A model generated the notes under the pieces. That model was given only the letters and a program-made list of their open reading frames with translations, did not search any database and had not been told where the DNA came from. Of a DNA stretch of 64,000 nt, positions 22,127 through 32,916 are shown one piece after another. The position numbers were made by a program, and so were the translations under genes. The stretch covers positions 1 through 64,000 of the forward strand of contig JABCPU010000313.1 in assembly GCA_016800925.1 (NCBI GenBank). Direction: 5' to 3'. Source of the stretch: Suillus spraguei (Eukaryota; Basidiomycota; Agaricomycetes; Boletales; Suillaceae). Every line of letters begins with the position of its first letter. Within the stretch, counting starts at the first letter, position 1.

Positions 22127-25100
22127 ATGTCTTCCGCTGAACGCTCGCTGATCGGTTCTGTATTTGAACGCAAAACGTCTACAGCCCAGAACCTACCCTC
22201 TCCAAGATTCTCAAAAACTCCTGGCTCAGGTTTTCCGACTGTTCAGCACAGGTCGAAAAGCGCATTTGCTCGCGCGAAAGAAGAGGAAAAGAGCAGTAGC
22301 AATGTCAGGCCCACAGCTGTACCTTGCGTAATACCTGCGCGTCCCGTCGAACAACCTCGATCTCAGGACCTTCAGGTGGATTCACAGACCACTGATGATG
22401 CCATGCGTCAACAGATTAGTGAAGAAAATGAACGCCGAGTAGCCAATATGACTGAAGAGGAGCGAGAACAAGAGAGACTCGAGGTTTTAGAGCAACTGGG
22501 AAGTGGTGCAAGTGACCTTCTGAAGCGTGTACGCGCTGCAAGATTAAGAAATACAACGAAGGCTCCCGCTATAGCTGAGGGTATACTTGTACAAAATGAG
22601 CAGGCTCCAGAGGTCTCTCGCGAAATACCGATCGTTTCCCTACCTGGTCTTGCTACCAGACGCAACATTTCAAGGGTCAAGAGCCTGGAAGATTTCGGGA
22701 AAAGAGGCATGTCACTCCCTGGGTTTGATGGGTATTTTAACATGAAAGCTGCATTTTAGTTCCCCCAATCCTGGTGAAAAGCAGTACTAGACCTTCGTCA
22801 CCCAGTAAAGCTAATCGTCAACTTCGCTTTGCGGCATTGACGCCTGATGATGTCTACGTGTATGAATCTGCCCCGGTGTCTCCCAAACGAAAAGCCATTG
22901 CGCTCCCTCCGCCTCCAGATGCTCCAGACCCATCAATTATCTCCCTGGGTACCTTTAAAGAGAATGGTTTGTCACGAAAGCGACCATTGTCTCCTGCAAG
23001 CCCTAAGGGTAACGACAGGCCTGCGCAGAAGATTACGAATGATAGATCAGAGCTTGAGGAAGGCACTCCAGAATATATTCGGAGACGATATTTCCCAGAT
23101 GTCCCCGCAGATGACCCATCTGTGTCTTGGATGAAGCCTTCGTCGTCTAATTCGGAGCCGGTTTTACTTCGCTTCGATCTGACGGGTGCTCCCATACCTC
23201 CAGAAATCTCTGCCGCTCTACCTTCTCATCTGGGCTTGCACCACCATGCAGATGGAGATCACGCAGGATACACCCTTGATGATATATTTTTACTGTCTCG
23301 CTCTACTGTCCCTGCGCAACGCACCGCGATGCTTAATATCTTAGTTGGCATCGCGCGCCGATTGGGCATGCAAGCGAGGGACCCTCACCATGCAGATGGG
23401 ATTTCAGAACTTCAGGGGAAAGAGGAGGAACTACGAAAACGTATTCTCGCTGCAGGACTCTCCGCGATGAACGAGAAGGGTGGCGTCGGTGTCCGTGCCA
23501 TTGAGGTTGTTTGGGAGTGTGTTGTCGGTTCGAATGTCCTGTTTGATGCTGAGCGTGCTGAGTTAGATCTCGCTCCCGCCATCATGTCCATTCTGCAAGT
23601 GCCCGACTTCCTCATTCAAACCACAGAGGTCCTCACGCAAGCACTCTTGCCCCCTGAATCCCTGGCCCAACTTCTTTCCATTGTTTATCGGATATCACAG
23701 GAATCGAATACTATTGCTGAATCAATCATGAAGACCCCCCGATTACTCCCCGCCCTAATACAGACATTCCTTCTTACGCCTATACCGCCTCCATCAGACA
23801 CACCCCTACCTAACCCTGTCGCTCTTCAGTGCCTCATTGTCCTTGCGTCATCCTCTCGGACTAACGCTATGGCACTATGTGAGCCAGCCGATGCCCTTCT
23901 TCGTTTTATTACCATGCTGCCTCCCACTTCGCCCTTCCCCGAGTCTGTTGCCACAGATCTTCTCATAGAAACCCTCCGCCTATACGCCACACTTGCTTCC
24001 TACGGTCTATATTCGCATATAGCAACATCTGCCGCTTCCTACTTTGCTTCTTTGTTCGCCTATATCGCTTCATCCAACTCGAGAACACTGAAAGTAGCAT
24101 GGGCAGGCCTTGTGGAAGCATGGATAGTCTGCGCAATAGATCCGCATCACACGACCCCAACGCATGATATCTTATGGAGCCAGGTGAGTAGCTGGGGTTG
24201 GGGTGCCGAAGTACTTGAGTTTTGTCAGGGAATAACGGAAAAGGAAGGGGACGCATGGGCAGCCATTTGGAATGCTTCGTCTGCATGGCTCGAGGGTGCT
24301 CGGGTCAATGGCATCAGGGGGGGAGAGCAAGAGCGTGCAAAGACTCTCAGCACAATCCAGGACGGCTTTATCCAGGGAGTTGAACATAGCGTAGTAACAG
24401 CTTCTCTAGAGGCTCTGCGCGCCGAGCTCGCACAGATACACGACACGCTACTACCAGAGCGGTGTCAACGCCTGCAGCGTATTTGCATGCATGCGCGCGT
24501 GCTTTCCTCTGTAGTCCGCCTCTGGCTTGCATGCACATCCATCGCAAGCACCGATACAAACGTTGTCGCTCCGCTCGGTACCCCGCCATTTAACCTTCCT
24601 TTCACTGAGCTATCGTCCTTCTGTGCTTTTGTCGTCTCGCATTCCCTTTGGTCGCTTGTTACGGGTGTCGAGCAAGTTGCCTGCAAGCACCTGGCGACAT
24701 TTTTGGCGTATTTCCATAGGTTATCGCGACATATCCCTGGGACCTCACCTGACCTCTGGGTCGCACAGGGTGTAGCAATCCTCGAAAGGCAGCTCCCCGG
24801 AGAAGAAGACCACGTGTTTCATACCCTTGGGGTTATTTTGGCAACCCTCACGCCAGAGTTCCTCGGCGCAATGGCACCTCCTAGCATCTGGGAGAAGGGC
24901 GGATGGAGCGTCATCAGGCCTTTTTTGGACTACGCAATTTACCCGAACCGGGAGGTATCCATTACCCCCAGCGACGTCACACCAGAGTCGATCATGCGGT
25001 GTACAACTCTTCGCCTTGCGTCTCGCAGCTCCTTGTCATCTGTTCCCGATGAGTATCGCCCAACTGGCCTTCCGTTGCCTCATGCGTGGCTTACCTCACC

Positions 25101-26085
25101 AATTGACCACCTTCTACGGTCCGGGTCTTCGCCTGTTTTCAAGGCACTTCCTTCCTCGTGGGACGCATCAGAAGTTGACATTGTTCGCACATCGCTGCTA
25201 CTCGTCAAAGCTACGCAAGAAATTGTAGTACGATATAGCTTAAACCAGTTCGCCTTGAAGCGCTCAGAGATGATTTTTGCTTGCATGAAAGTGTTCATGC
25301 TCGAACACGGTCAGCAGCAGGAATATCCCTCGCTAGCAACAGGAGACGAAGAAGAAGTGTACCGAGACTCCATTGTTTCGAAATTAATGTCTGACCTCCT
25401 GGCACCGTTCACCCTCTGTGCTGCCTCCGCTTCGTCCCCCTCATCCAAACTGCCCGATATTAACCTGGAGCAGGCCTCTCTACCATTCCTAGGATCTGGC
25501 ACACCTTTTTACCAGTTCTATACAGATTTCCTGGCACTATATGACGCTATCTCCTTCTCACACCCGATTTTCGCCTCCCTTCTCCTTCCACCTCTTGCGC
25601 TAACGTATCCCATCGACTATCGTCGGATATTATGGGCAGACTTCGCGCATGTGCTGCGTACTGTACGTACCCCTGTAGACCAAGTCATCGCAGGGGACCT
25701 CAGAGATTTCCTGTACCCGGTGGAAAAAGGTGAAATGATCGGACACTACGTCGGTTCGCTTCTCCAAGGTTCAGTGGATGGATTCCTGCGCCTTGTTGCA
25801 ATACACCATGTGGCGTGCAATATCTGGCCTGATCTTCGGTCAGAGGAAGCTGAGGCTGAGCAGGAGGATGTGGCCAAGAAGTTGTTGAAGATGGTAGTGG
25901 AGAAAGGAGATGGACGCGTTGTGCGTGAGGTACTGAGGTATCGACAGATTCGTGAAGAAACGGTTGTTTATCCCCCTGCTTGCTTTGAAACAAGTAAGGA
26001 GTGGATAGCAGATCGAGCGGAATTTGCTCAACAGGCGTTGGGCAGTGAGTTACATGAAAGACTTCAGGGCGTGTTTTACGGGTAG
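22127..26085 (+). CDS. RPAP1: RPAP1/RBA50-like RNA polymerase II assembly factor
   Basis: Two exons, 22127-22731 and 22785-26085, give 1301 residues in a closed frame. The 53-nt intron (GTATTTTAAC...AAAGCAG) was placed to keep the frame. The N-terminus has SLIGSVFERK. About residues 95-140 hold ISEENERRVANMTEEE with EVLEQLG, the RPAP1 N-terminal motif. Residues about 325-390 hold LRFDLTGAPIP and LHHHADGDHAGYTLDDI, the RPAP1 C-terminal domain. The remaining 900 residues are helical, ARM-like sequence. The family helps assemble and import RNA polymerase II (yeast Rba50, human RPAP1). The neighbour at 16-21 kb is on the same strand but far enough away to be independent. Confidence 0.92.
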
Positions 26086-27266
26086 TGTGAGTTCTTTGGC
26101 GTTTATACATCTCTATTTACAAATTCTAATGACTGGATAGAATTTTGGATGTTAAAAATACGGCGGCCAAGATATATGAATTATGTCTCGGTTGCATGTG
26201 CAAAATTTATCACAGCGACAAAACTCCATCCCACCGTTGGATATTCCTGATGCAGGCGACGGACTGTGATGATAGAATGAATCTTTATCATGATTCATTA
26301 GAAGAACGTCCATATTCTTCAACTCTTTGACATGTTGCAAATCGACTTGAAGTTGAGGTTGCTCCACGTCATGTGGTCAGCCGGTAGGCACATCTTGCCA
26401 TATTTTGAATCTTCCTGCTCCATGATTGCAACATATGCAAGCGGCACGGACTTGAAGTCCCCCAAGCTACAACTGTGAAACTAGTGGTAACGCGTCTGAA
26501 CGTATACTGCGTGACATGGACGAGTAGTATGGTGCGCATTCGAGTTGGTGAGAAGCGGGAAGATCCCAGAGATCCTACCAATGAAGCTTGCATTCAAGCT
26601 GCCCTCCACGATACCTCAACACCAGTTTCCAGAGTGTTGCTACGGTTCACAATGTAAGCATTCCCCCAACATTTTTCATGTAACTCAGATTTCTTTTGGG
26701 CGCCCCCACAGACTGCGAGACTGTGCTTCAGGTTGTAATCGCGCTCAGAAATCATTGCTCAATAAATCCTAAGAAACGGTATTGGTGCTACCATAACTCG
26801 GATTGAAGATTCACAGACTTCTTTCCATCCCTGACTCGCTCCGTGCTCAAATATTCGAGCAACAGATATTTCTCCCCAGCAGCCAACAATGTGTTCCTTC
26901 CACAAGCGCCGTTTCTCTCTTGAATGCAGGGATCTCTACCCAGGCAAAATCTCATTGGTGCTTCACCAACTGCTCCTGTCAGATCCAAGTTGCTATTGTC
27001 GTCTGCGCCTCTGGCAAATTTCAGACAGTGTACTCTGCACATAGGGTTTCTGAATTCTACTTTTTTCCTCCAACAATTCGCTTTGTTTACAGCGGTATAG
27101 AAATATAGAAATTCTCTCTTTAATCCTGCTCCAAGCTCGTTCTTCATTGCTCAAGCAGCAGTAAAATTTGTTAAGATATAGGCGCTTCACATTGCACAAC
27201 GAACCACTTCCTTATCACGATGGTGTCATCAACCACAGTGCACCAATGAGGAAGCAGAAACACGAC
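26086..27266. other. Intergenic region, no gene supported
   Basis: Many short frames on both strands lack domain character or plausible splice structure. No repeats with other parts of the window were noticed. A small unrecognised gene cannot be excluded. Confidence 0.4.
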
Positions 27267-27524
27267 TCACCTGATCTCAAGGCTGATTCTCGCATAACCA
27301 TCCAAAGTCCGACTATCACACCGGTGAGCCAAAAAATCCTGGATAAAACTACCCATGCTCACATATACGTCAATTACTTCTAGGTAACATCCATTGCCGG
27401 GACAGCAATCCGCATCTGTGTTGCAATAGTTGCCATCTGTTAGGCATGACTCTTGACCGACAGTTATAGTAGACACTATCAAAATAGCAACAGCGGCGAG
27501 TATGACTCGGAAGGTGAGACGCAT
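27267..27524 (-). CDS. Small secreted cysteine-rich protein, knottin-like spacing
   Basis: The ATG at 27524 opens a clear signal peptide (MRLTFRVILAAVAILIVSTI, cleavage likely near TVG-QES). A cysteine-rich segment follows with spacing C-x6-C-x5-C-C-x4-C, then a sixth Cys 23 residues later if the frame is read straight through. The first five cysteines fit the disulfide-knot (ICK) spacing; the last interval is long, so an intron may remove part of the tail and the 3' end is uncertain. A CATAAAA box lies 67-73 bp upstream (27591-27597 on the + strand), the same distance as in the peptide genes at 34-36 kb. An in-frame upstream Met exists, but it would bury the signal sequence. The function is unknown. 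Confidence 0.6.
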   Translation of the reverse strand: MRLTFRVILAAVAILIVSTITVGQESCLTDGNYCNTDADCCPGNGCYLEVIDVYVSMGSFIQDFLAHRCDSRTLDGYARISLEIR

Positions 27525-28276
27525 TATTGTCACGGTGATATGATATGGGATCTCGGAAAAAAATCTGGGGACAGTAGGAAGCTGGCTTGCTTTTATGTAT
27601 AGGTGCCAACTCCCTGAAAACCACCTTCCAACAGCCTGATGAGATATCATTTACAATGCCAGCAGAATGCCAGCAGACTCAGAAGAACCCTCATAGGACA
27701 CAAAATGACGGTAACGTGCAATTCCGTCACTGAAAGTCATCAACCATTTTATACTTGTAGATGATAACCTTGATCGTATCTATATGGGTGGGCCCACTGC
27801 TTGATAGAGATTTGTTCTCACGCACCCTTTGCAGCAACTCTCGAGGGACGCTCAAAATCAGATGCGTTCAGGTCGCCCGCGCCTATCGCATGACCCCCGA
27901 TAATTCCTATGGAATCCAGTCAACGATCCGGACAGAAATTAAGAAGTCCTGGAGGCTAATCCTCCGGGACCGTATTTGTTATTCAACTACATTAATTCAA
28001 ATGGCCATTTGTCCCAGGTTACATCCAAGGTGGGGATACTAGCCATTTTCGTCGAACTGATTACTCCGTAGTGTACGATAGTGACGAGCATAGGACTGGT
28101 ATTTGAGCTAGCACCATCATTTGAGCCAAACAGCTACCACACACTCAATATTCGTTTATTGAAGTGCAGATGTTATAAGAATTTTGTATACCGTCAAATA
28201 GAAATGAAAAAAAAGCATGCGTGCTACAGGTCCCCTCTGCCAACACAAATTAATGCAGCGAGAAGGAATTAGTGGT
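27525..28276. other. Intergenic region, no gene supported
   Basis: Contains the putative promoter of the small secreted protein gene (CATAAAA on the - strand at 27591-27597). Otherwise nothing is recognisable up to the TIR element. Confidence 0.4.
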
Positions 28277-29308
28277 AGTCAAAGTGAACGATTATGGAGC
28301 GATTCCGAATGCGATTCAAAAAACGATTTTGGACGCTGAGCTTAATCGTCAAAGCGCCTCTTGAGGCGCTTAACGCGATTATGAATCGGATTCAGCTGCA
28401 CTATAAATTCAACTGTATTTCTCTTATTTAAATTTTATATCTAATTAAATATACTTGTCCTGCTGTACCCTCTGCGTGTTTGAGCAACATGGCACCCAAA
28501 GACAAAAGCATCATCGCCAAAAACTCATAAAAAAGCGCCCGTCAAAAAGGGCAAAAAAGGGCAGCTAGCAGGCACGGTCAAAGGCGGAGATACTGCGGAG
28601 GAGGATGAAAAAGATGACGAGGAAGTCCCTGATATTGAGTGCGTGAAATATATCAGAAAAAATATAAAACATAACTCACCTTAGGAACTGTTAGCTGGAC
28701 AGATACTTTGACTTGGTCCCTGGTCAGTGCTGTGACATCTGATGTCAGGGTTTAATTCAGATTCTGTGTCCGAGTCGGTGCTTGGGTCTAGTCTGGACAC
28801 GGTACTCAAACTGTATGGATCTGAGTATACAGACGAGTCGTCTGAAGGTTCATTGGTGTCTGACTCGGAGGTAGAAGACAAGGAGCCAGTGGTGGGGGAA
28901 CTCGAGTCGGAACTCATGGACATACTAGTATTGGAGTTCAAGTCTGAAAAGGACGAGTTTCCATTGTAAGAACACCATCTGAGCTGTTGAACTCTGGCGA
29001 CGCAGGCGGATTTGAGCTCGTTTTTTCTTTACCTGCAACGCGAACATGATTAGATTTTGTACTTGCACTTGCCTTTGCGTTCGTTGTAGCATCTTGAGTA
29101 GTCTGTATCGCTGGTGTGTCCGAAACAGAATTTATATAATAATTGCAAGTATATTCACCTGTACATACTTAGCATACATAGATAAGTGAATCCAACGAGA
29201 ATCGCGTTGAAAATCCGTTCTCGCTGCTGTGCCATGCAGCGATTTTCACACGATTTTTTGAGTTTTGAATCGTCACACAGAATCGCTCCATAATCGTTCA
29301 CTCTGACT
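28277..29308. mobile_element. Non-autonomous DNA transposon of 1032 bp with inverted ends
   Basis: The left end reads AGTCAAAGTGAACGATTATG from 28277. The reverse complement of the right end from 29308 reads AGTCAGAGTGAACGATTATG, and both continue with GAGCGATTC and a GCGATTCAAAA-like block. The inside has no transposase: a short lysine-rich frame from 28495 with a stop, and a serine/acidic low-complexity stretch at 28681-28960 open on both strands. The CA(A/G)AGTG start is reminiscent of hAT-type ends, but I could not find an 8-bp target duplication, so the superfamily is open. Confidence 0.75.
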
Positions 29309-29315
29309 AACAAAA

Positions 29316-29386
29316 GGTATCCACGGACACGCATTTCGTGAATGATTAATGATGAATCATACATGAGATGCGTGTCCGTGGATACC
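29316..29386. repeat. Perfect inverted repeat with 19-bp arms made of two HNH-gene fragments
   Basis: Arm 1 at 29316-29334 (GGTATCCACGGACACGCAT) and arm 2 at 29368-29386 are exact reverse complements separated by 33 bp. Both arms encode the motif HEMRVRGY of the HNH gene at 37320-38404, one on each strand. The palindrome is therefore a head-to-head junction of two fragments of that gene. Confidence 0.85.
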
Positions 29387-29720
29387 ATCCCTTCCAACCG
29401 ATCGCTTTGGCCATGCCCGATGATATCCCTTGGCAAGACTGGGTCTTGTCGTTGTGAAATACTCCGCTCGATAGTCGGACGGCGTGTTTAACAATGGCTT
29501 AGGCACTTTCAATCGTGACCGCCCACCAGATAACGGCAACAATCGATCTGTGCCACCACAGTTGCAGTCTCGGCGTACAATAACGAGCATAGGTGGTATC
29601 CTGGCACACGTACGCTGGCACTGAATGCAGATGTCATTTCTGACATCCTTGCGGCGACCCATGTGAAATATGTCCAACATACAACAATCGGTGCTGCCAC
29701 TGGACGAAGGTCTCAAAATC
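29355..29720 (+). pseudogene. Truncated HNH-domain gene fragment, inverted relative to the 37-kb copy
   Basis: Read on the + strand it encodes IIHEMRVRGYHPFQP, MPDDIPWQDWVLS, then a disrupted stretch and FNRDR-like and ISDILAATH-like segments, in the order seen in the - strand gene at 37320-37700. A roughly 20-bp insertion with stops lies near 29445-29475 and further substitutions follow. It has no start or HNH catalytic part. Confidence 0.75.
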
Positions 29721-30170
29721 TGTTATCATCAGGACAAACTAGACTTTTATCGATAAACACTGTCACTAGACTCTCAGACGTTCAAAGTATGTCACAAACT
29801 TGCTAAGCAAGAGCAAGAGATTGCCATCACTTGAGCCAAGTAGCTAGCATGCGCGTGAGGATCGTTACGGTACGATAATCACTTAGATGGTACTCTCGAA
29901 ATTCATAATGGTGATATCAAGACATTCTACTGATTCTTGCATTGTGCACGCATCACTCATTCGATTGCTCTGTAGCATTGCATTAGCATGGTCATCATAT
30001 ATCTAAACATGACTGCCATTTCAGAATGTCTGAGTGTTCGCTTGAGACGGCCAAGAAAATTCGCTGGTTCAAATGCATGATGAACAGTCAAGTAGCCGCT
30101 GACTACCAAGCCTGGCTTATATAACTACGGACAAATCGAAAACTTGGCAGTAGCGTTCACGGCTTGAACC
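29721..30170. other. Intergenic region before the NXT1-like gene
   Basis: No supported gene. It presumably contains the promoter of the gene starting at 30171. Confidence 0.4.
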
Positions 30171-30768
30171 ATGACCACAACTACAACTTTCACGCGAAAT
30201 GAGTAGGTGTTGTTATCGCACTCTGTATTACAAAAATCCTAATTTCGACTATGGTAAGTATCGAGATCGCGACAAGGGCAGCAGACGCATTTACGCGTTT
30301 ATACTACACCACATACGACTCCCCTACAAGGGTAGATGACCTTCCTAAGTTTTATCGCTCTTCATCGACCTTGACGTGGAACGGAAATCCATGTCAAGGT
30401 GCTGAGGGTGTGAAAAAACTTATCCAAGATATGCCAAGTACCAAACATGAGGTTCAGTCCTACGATTGCCATCCTATACCAGGTCTGTTTCTTATGATGC
30501 CCTGTAGTGACATAAACGCTTACACATGTTTCACGCCATCACAGGTTCTCAACCCCCATCACTTCTTGTTACTGTCTCTGGCAATGTCACTCATGGACGC
30601 GGTCCTGCCGGAAATCCAGTATCAACACCAGTTAAATCAGTCGACGGACAGCCTAGGGTCTTCTTCCAATCATTCATGTTGGTGCCTGATCCAACAGCAC
30701 CGGTGGTCAAAGCGGGAGAGGTTGCGAAGTACTATGTAGATGCTGATGCTATGCGATTTGTGGGCTAA
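30171..30768 (+). CDS. NTF2-related export protein (NXT1/p15-like), mRNA export cofactor
   Basis: Three exons, 30171-30202, 30259-30482 and 30545-30768, close a frame of 159 residues. The introns (56 and 62 nt) are GT-AG. The sequence is a single NTF2-like fold: IEIATRAADAFTRLYYTTYD, KFYRSSSTLTWNGNP, AEGVKKLIQDMPSTKHEVQS, LLVTVSGNV, then FFQSFMLVPD at the end. The short N-terminus, the length and the position of LTWNGNP match the NXT/p15 branch, the small partner of the Mex67/NXF1 mRNA export receptor, rather than NTF2 itself (about 125 residues). A decayed copy of the last exon lies at 39512-39700. Confidence 0.82.
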
Positions 30769-31690
30769 TGCTCGTTCACGCAAATATACCAGTATGTGTT
30801 CTCATCGTTCAGCAGTTTTTATTTCGTTGCGGCTCAACTGCACCATGTCGTCTATATTATTGTAGAGATCAAATCAAGCTCATGTTATCTTCAGAGTGCG
30901 CTACCAGTGAAGTCGTAAGCGTTCGTAAGTGTCCGTGATGCGCGTAAGTTAAGCGTTCATTTTAGTGGTTTTGCAGATGGGCCCGGTATTTTACCTTGTC
31001 AGTTGCAACGCCACCTCCTTTTACCTCCGTTTTCTCGCGATCGTTCCGTCTATTCATACCGAGGACCCTTACCGTCCCTATTCACGGGCGAGGGGAAGCA
31101 AAGACAAGAATCTGATACGTTGAATTCGCCACTCAAAGCTCGTCAGAACGCTCCTACGAAAGCCTCGAAAAGTCTAGTCCTACTCGTATCCTAACTACAT
31201 CGATCTGTTCCTTGGCGTTATCACCTTTTACTTATTTCTCTCTCGTTCTGTTCTCTTTCTCCTTCAAGCTCACGCTCAGCCTTACATATTTTGGAGCCCA
31301 CCGCGAGGGAATTGTTTTGAACAGTTCCCTTAGCACCCCGAGTCTGATCCGTCGGTCTATTCATGACTTACTGATCTTTCTCCCCAGTACCCGGTCCTTG
31401 GACCACCTCATTTATTCTCACCATCTCGAAACACTGCTACCCCACCGCACAGCAATCCTCTGCAGAAGGACGTATCGAGTTCCACTGACAACGAAGCCGG
31501 CCCTGCAAGCCTACAATACCCCCATATCATTGCTAAAACCTTTCGTTTTCACCCTAATCCGTCTTCAACCTCAGCAGTTTCTTGAATTCAGCTTAGAAGA
31601 CTTTATCTGAATCCTCGTCCTCCGAAGACAAACTTATGGTCACCGTCGCATCTCACTCGCACCACTCCCTGTCTTTCCCGCGCAACAATA
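30769..31690. other. Intergenic region with uncharacterised open frames
   Basis: Frames at 31003-31194 and 31212-31610 on the + strand are rich in Leu, Ser and Pro but show no motif, signal peptide or splice pattern I can defend. It is possibly the relic of a gene or transposon. Confidence 0.35.
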
Positions 31691-31693
31691 GTT

Positions 31694-31880
31694 CAGTTCC
31701 AAACCTGCCGACGACGACGTTTTTTCTATCGGAACACACCTCGATATTCACATCATGGATGGTTTCTTCAGAAGTTTAATGTAACTGATCTTAACCAGGT
31801 GGTTGCCACAACAGAATCAAAATCCACTGTGCAGGTTCGAAACCTGCCGACGACGACATTTTTTCTATCGGAACACTTCA
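31694..31880 (+). repeat. Local direct repeat, two copies
   Basis: The sequence around CTGCCGACGACGAC, then TTTTTTCTATCGGAACAC, occurs at about 31702-31737 and again at 31841-31877. A third related copy lies at 32821-32916. The first and third also share CACCTCGATATTCAC and CAGGTGG further along. No protein is recognisable. Confidence 0.7.
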
Positions 31881-32820
31881 TACAAGGACACCCCTTCGGT
31901 CGGTGCCATGTAAACACAATGATATGTACTACGCATTGATGTTTATAATAGTAATTCAGGAAATACAATGTTCGCACTGTCCTGTGTCTCTTCACGTTCT
32001 CACTCTCGACAAAGCTGTGTACAATTGATCGTGACCAAAAAGATCCGTTCGAAGGTCAACTATGGTGCGCGCCAGCGTTAACCCTTGACACCCGTTAAAT
32101 GTGGTTGCATACGCAGGTTGCAAGGGAAACTGTCTTCGATTTGCCATCCACGAAGAACGATTTGGATGGAACGGAATGTTAGCGCGGGGAATGCAGTGGC
32201 TCTCGAATGTATAATGAGTTGGACTTCAATGAAACGACGATGTAGAGCCACTATGTGCATCCGCGCATTTCTAACCAATCATTTTTACGGAGAGGTTTCG
32301 TTGAATGGCGCACATGCAGTTTTGTTTCAAATCCGGGCGATGAGGAGACACCCCTGGATGGGTTAGCATTGCAAGGTAGTCGGGTGTGTTCTGGCGCGTT
32401 CAATGGAGCGTGTTCGGATTCCTTCAGGTTGTCTGAACCAAAGTAAGAATCTGTCTTATGTTATGAGTAGCGTGTGTGCTTCATGTCTGTTTGCGAAACT
32501 TACGATAATCAGATAATTTGTCTAGAATTGCGTCATTGAATTCGGAGGGGAAAGGAATGAGCGACGAAGACAGGTATCAGCGTCTTAACGACGTCTTGTG
32601 GGAAGAGAAAGTTAATGGTGTCCTCAAGGTTTGTAGTGGCTGCTATGAGTTCAAGATGTCGTTGAGCAGTCTTCTCCAATGCGGTCGAATGAATGCTGTG
32701 CACGCAATCGCACAGCATGACATTGTGAACGGGAAGAGCCGCAAAAACACTATGACGTGGTAGACGCCCGAGGCCGGCGGTAACTCGTATGTAGATATGG
32801 TTTAGCAACGTAACTGAACA
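31881..32820. other. Intergenic, no gene supported
   Basis: Short frames such as 32085-32366 and 32518-32763 have no domain character. Confidence 0.35.
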
Positions 32821-32916
32821 GAATCAAAATCTATTTCTCTTGGACTGTGCAGGTTCCAAACTTGCCGACGACGACATTTTTTTCTATTGGAATACACCTC
32901 GATATTCACTCATGGA
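32821..32916 (+). repeat. Third copy of the CTGCCGACGACGAC repeat
   Basis: Begins with GAATCAAAATC and continues CTGTGCAGGTTC and TTGCCGACGACGAC, as at 31812-31880. It then matches the first copy through CACCTCGATATTCAC. It therefore combines blocks from both other copies, suggesting a single longer ancestral unit. Confidence 0.65.

Noticed and set aside
23963..24775. Several ORFs on both strands within RPAP1
   Set aside because: Shadows of a 3.3-kb uninterrupted coding exon with conserved domains.
28681..28969. Acidic + strand ORF and Ser-rich - strand ORF
   Set aside because: Both are low-complexity readings of the same sequence inside a TIR element, without homologous domains or start context.
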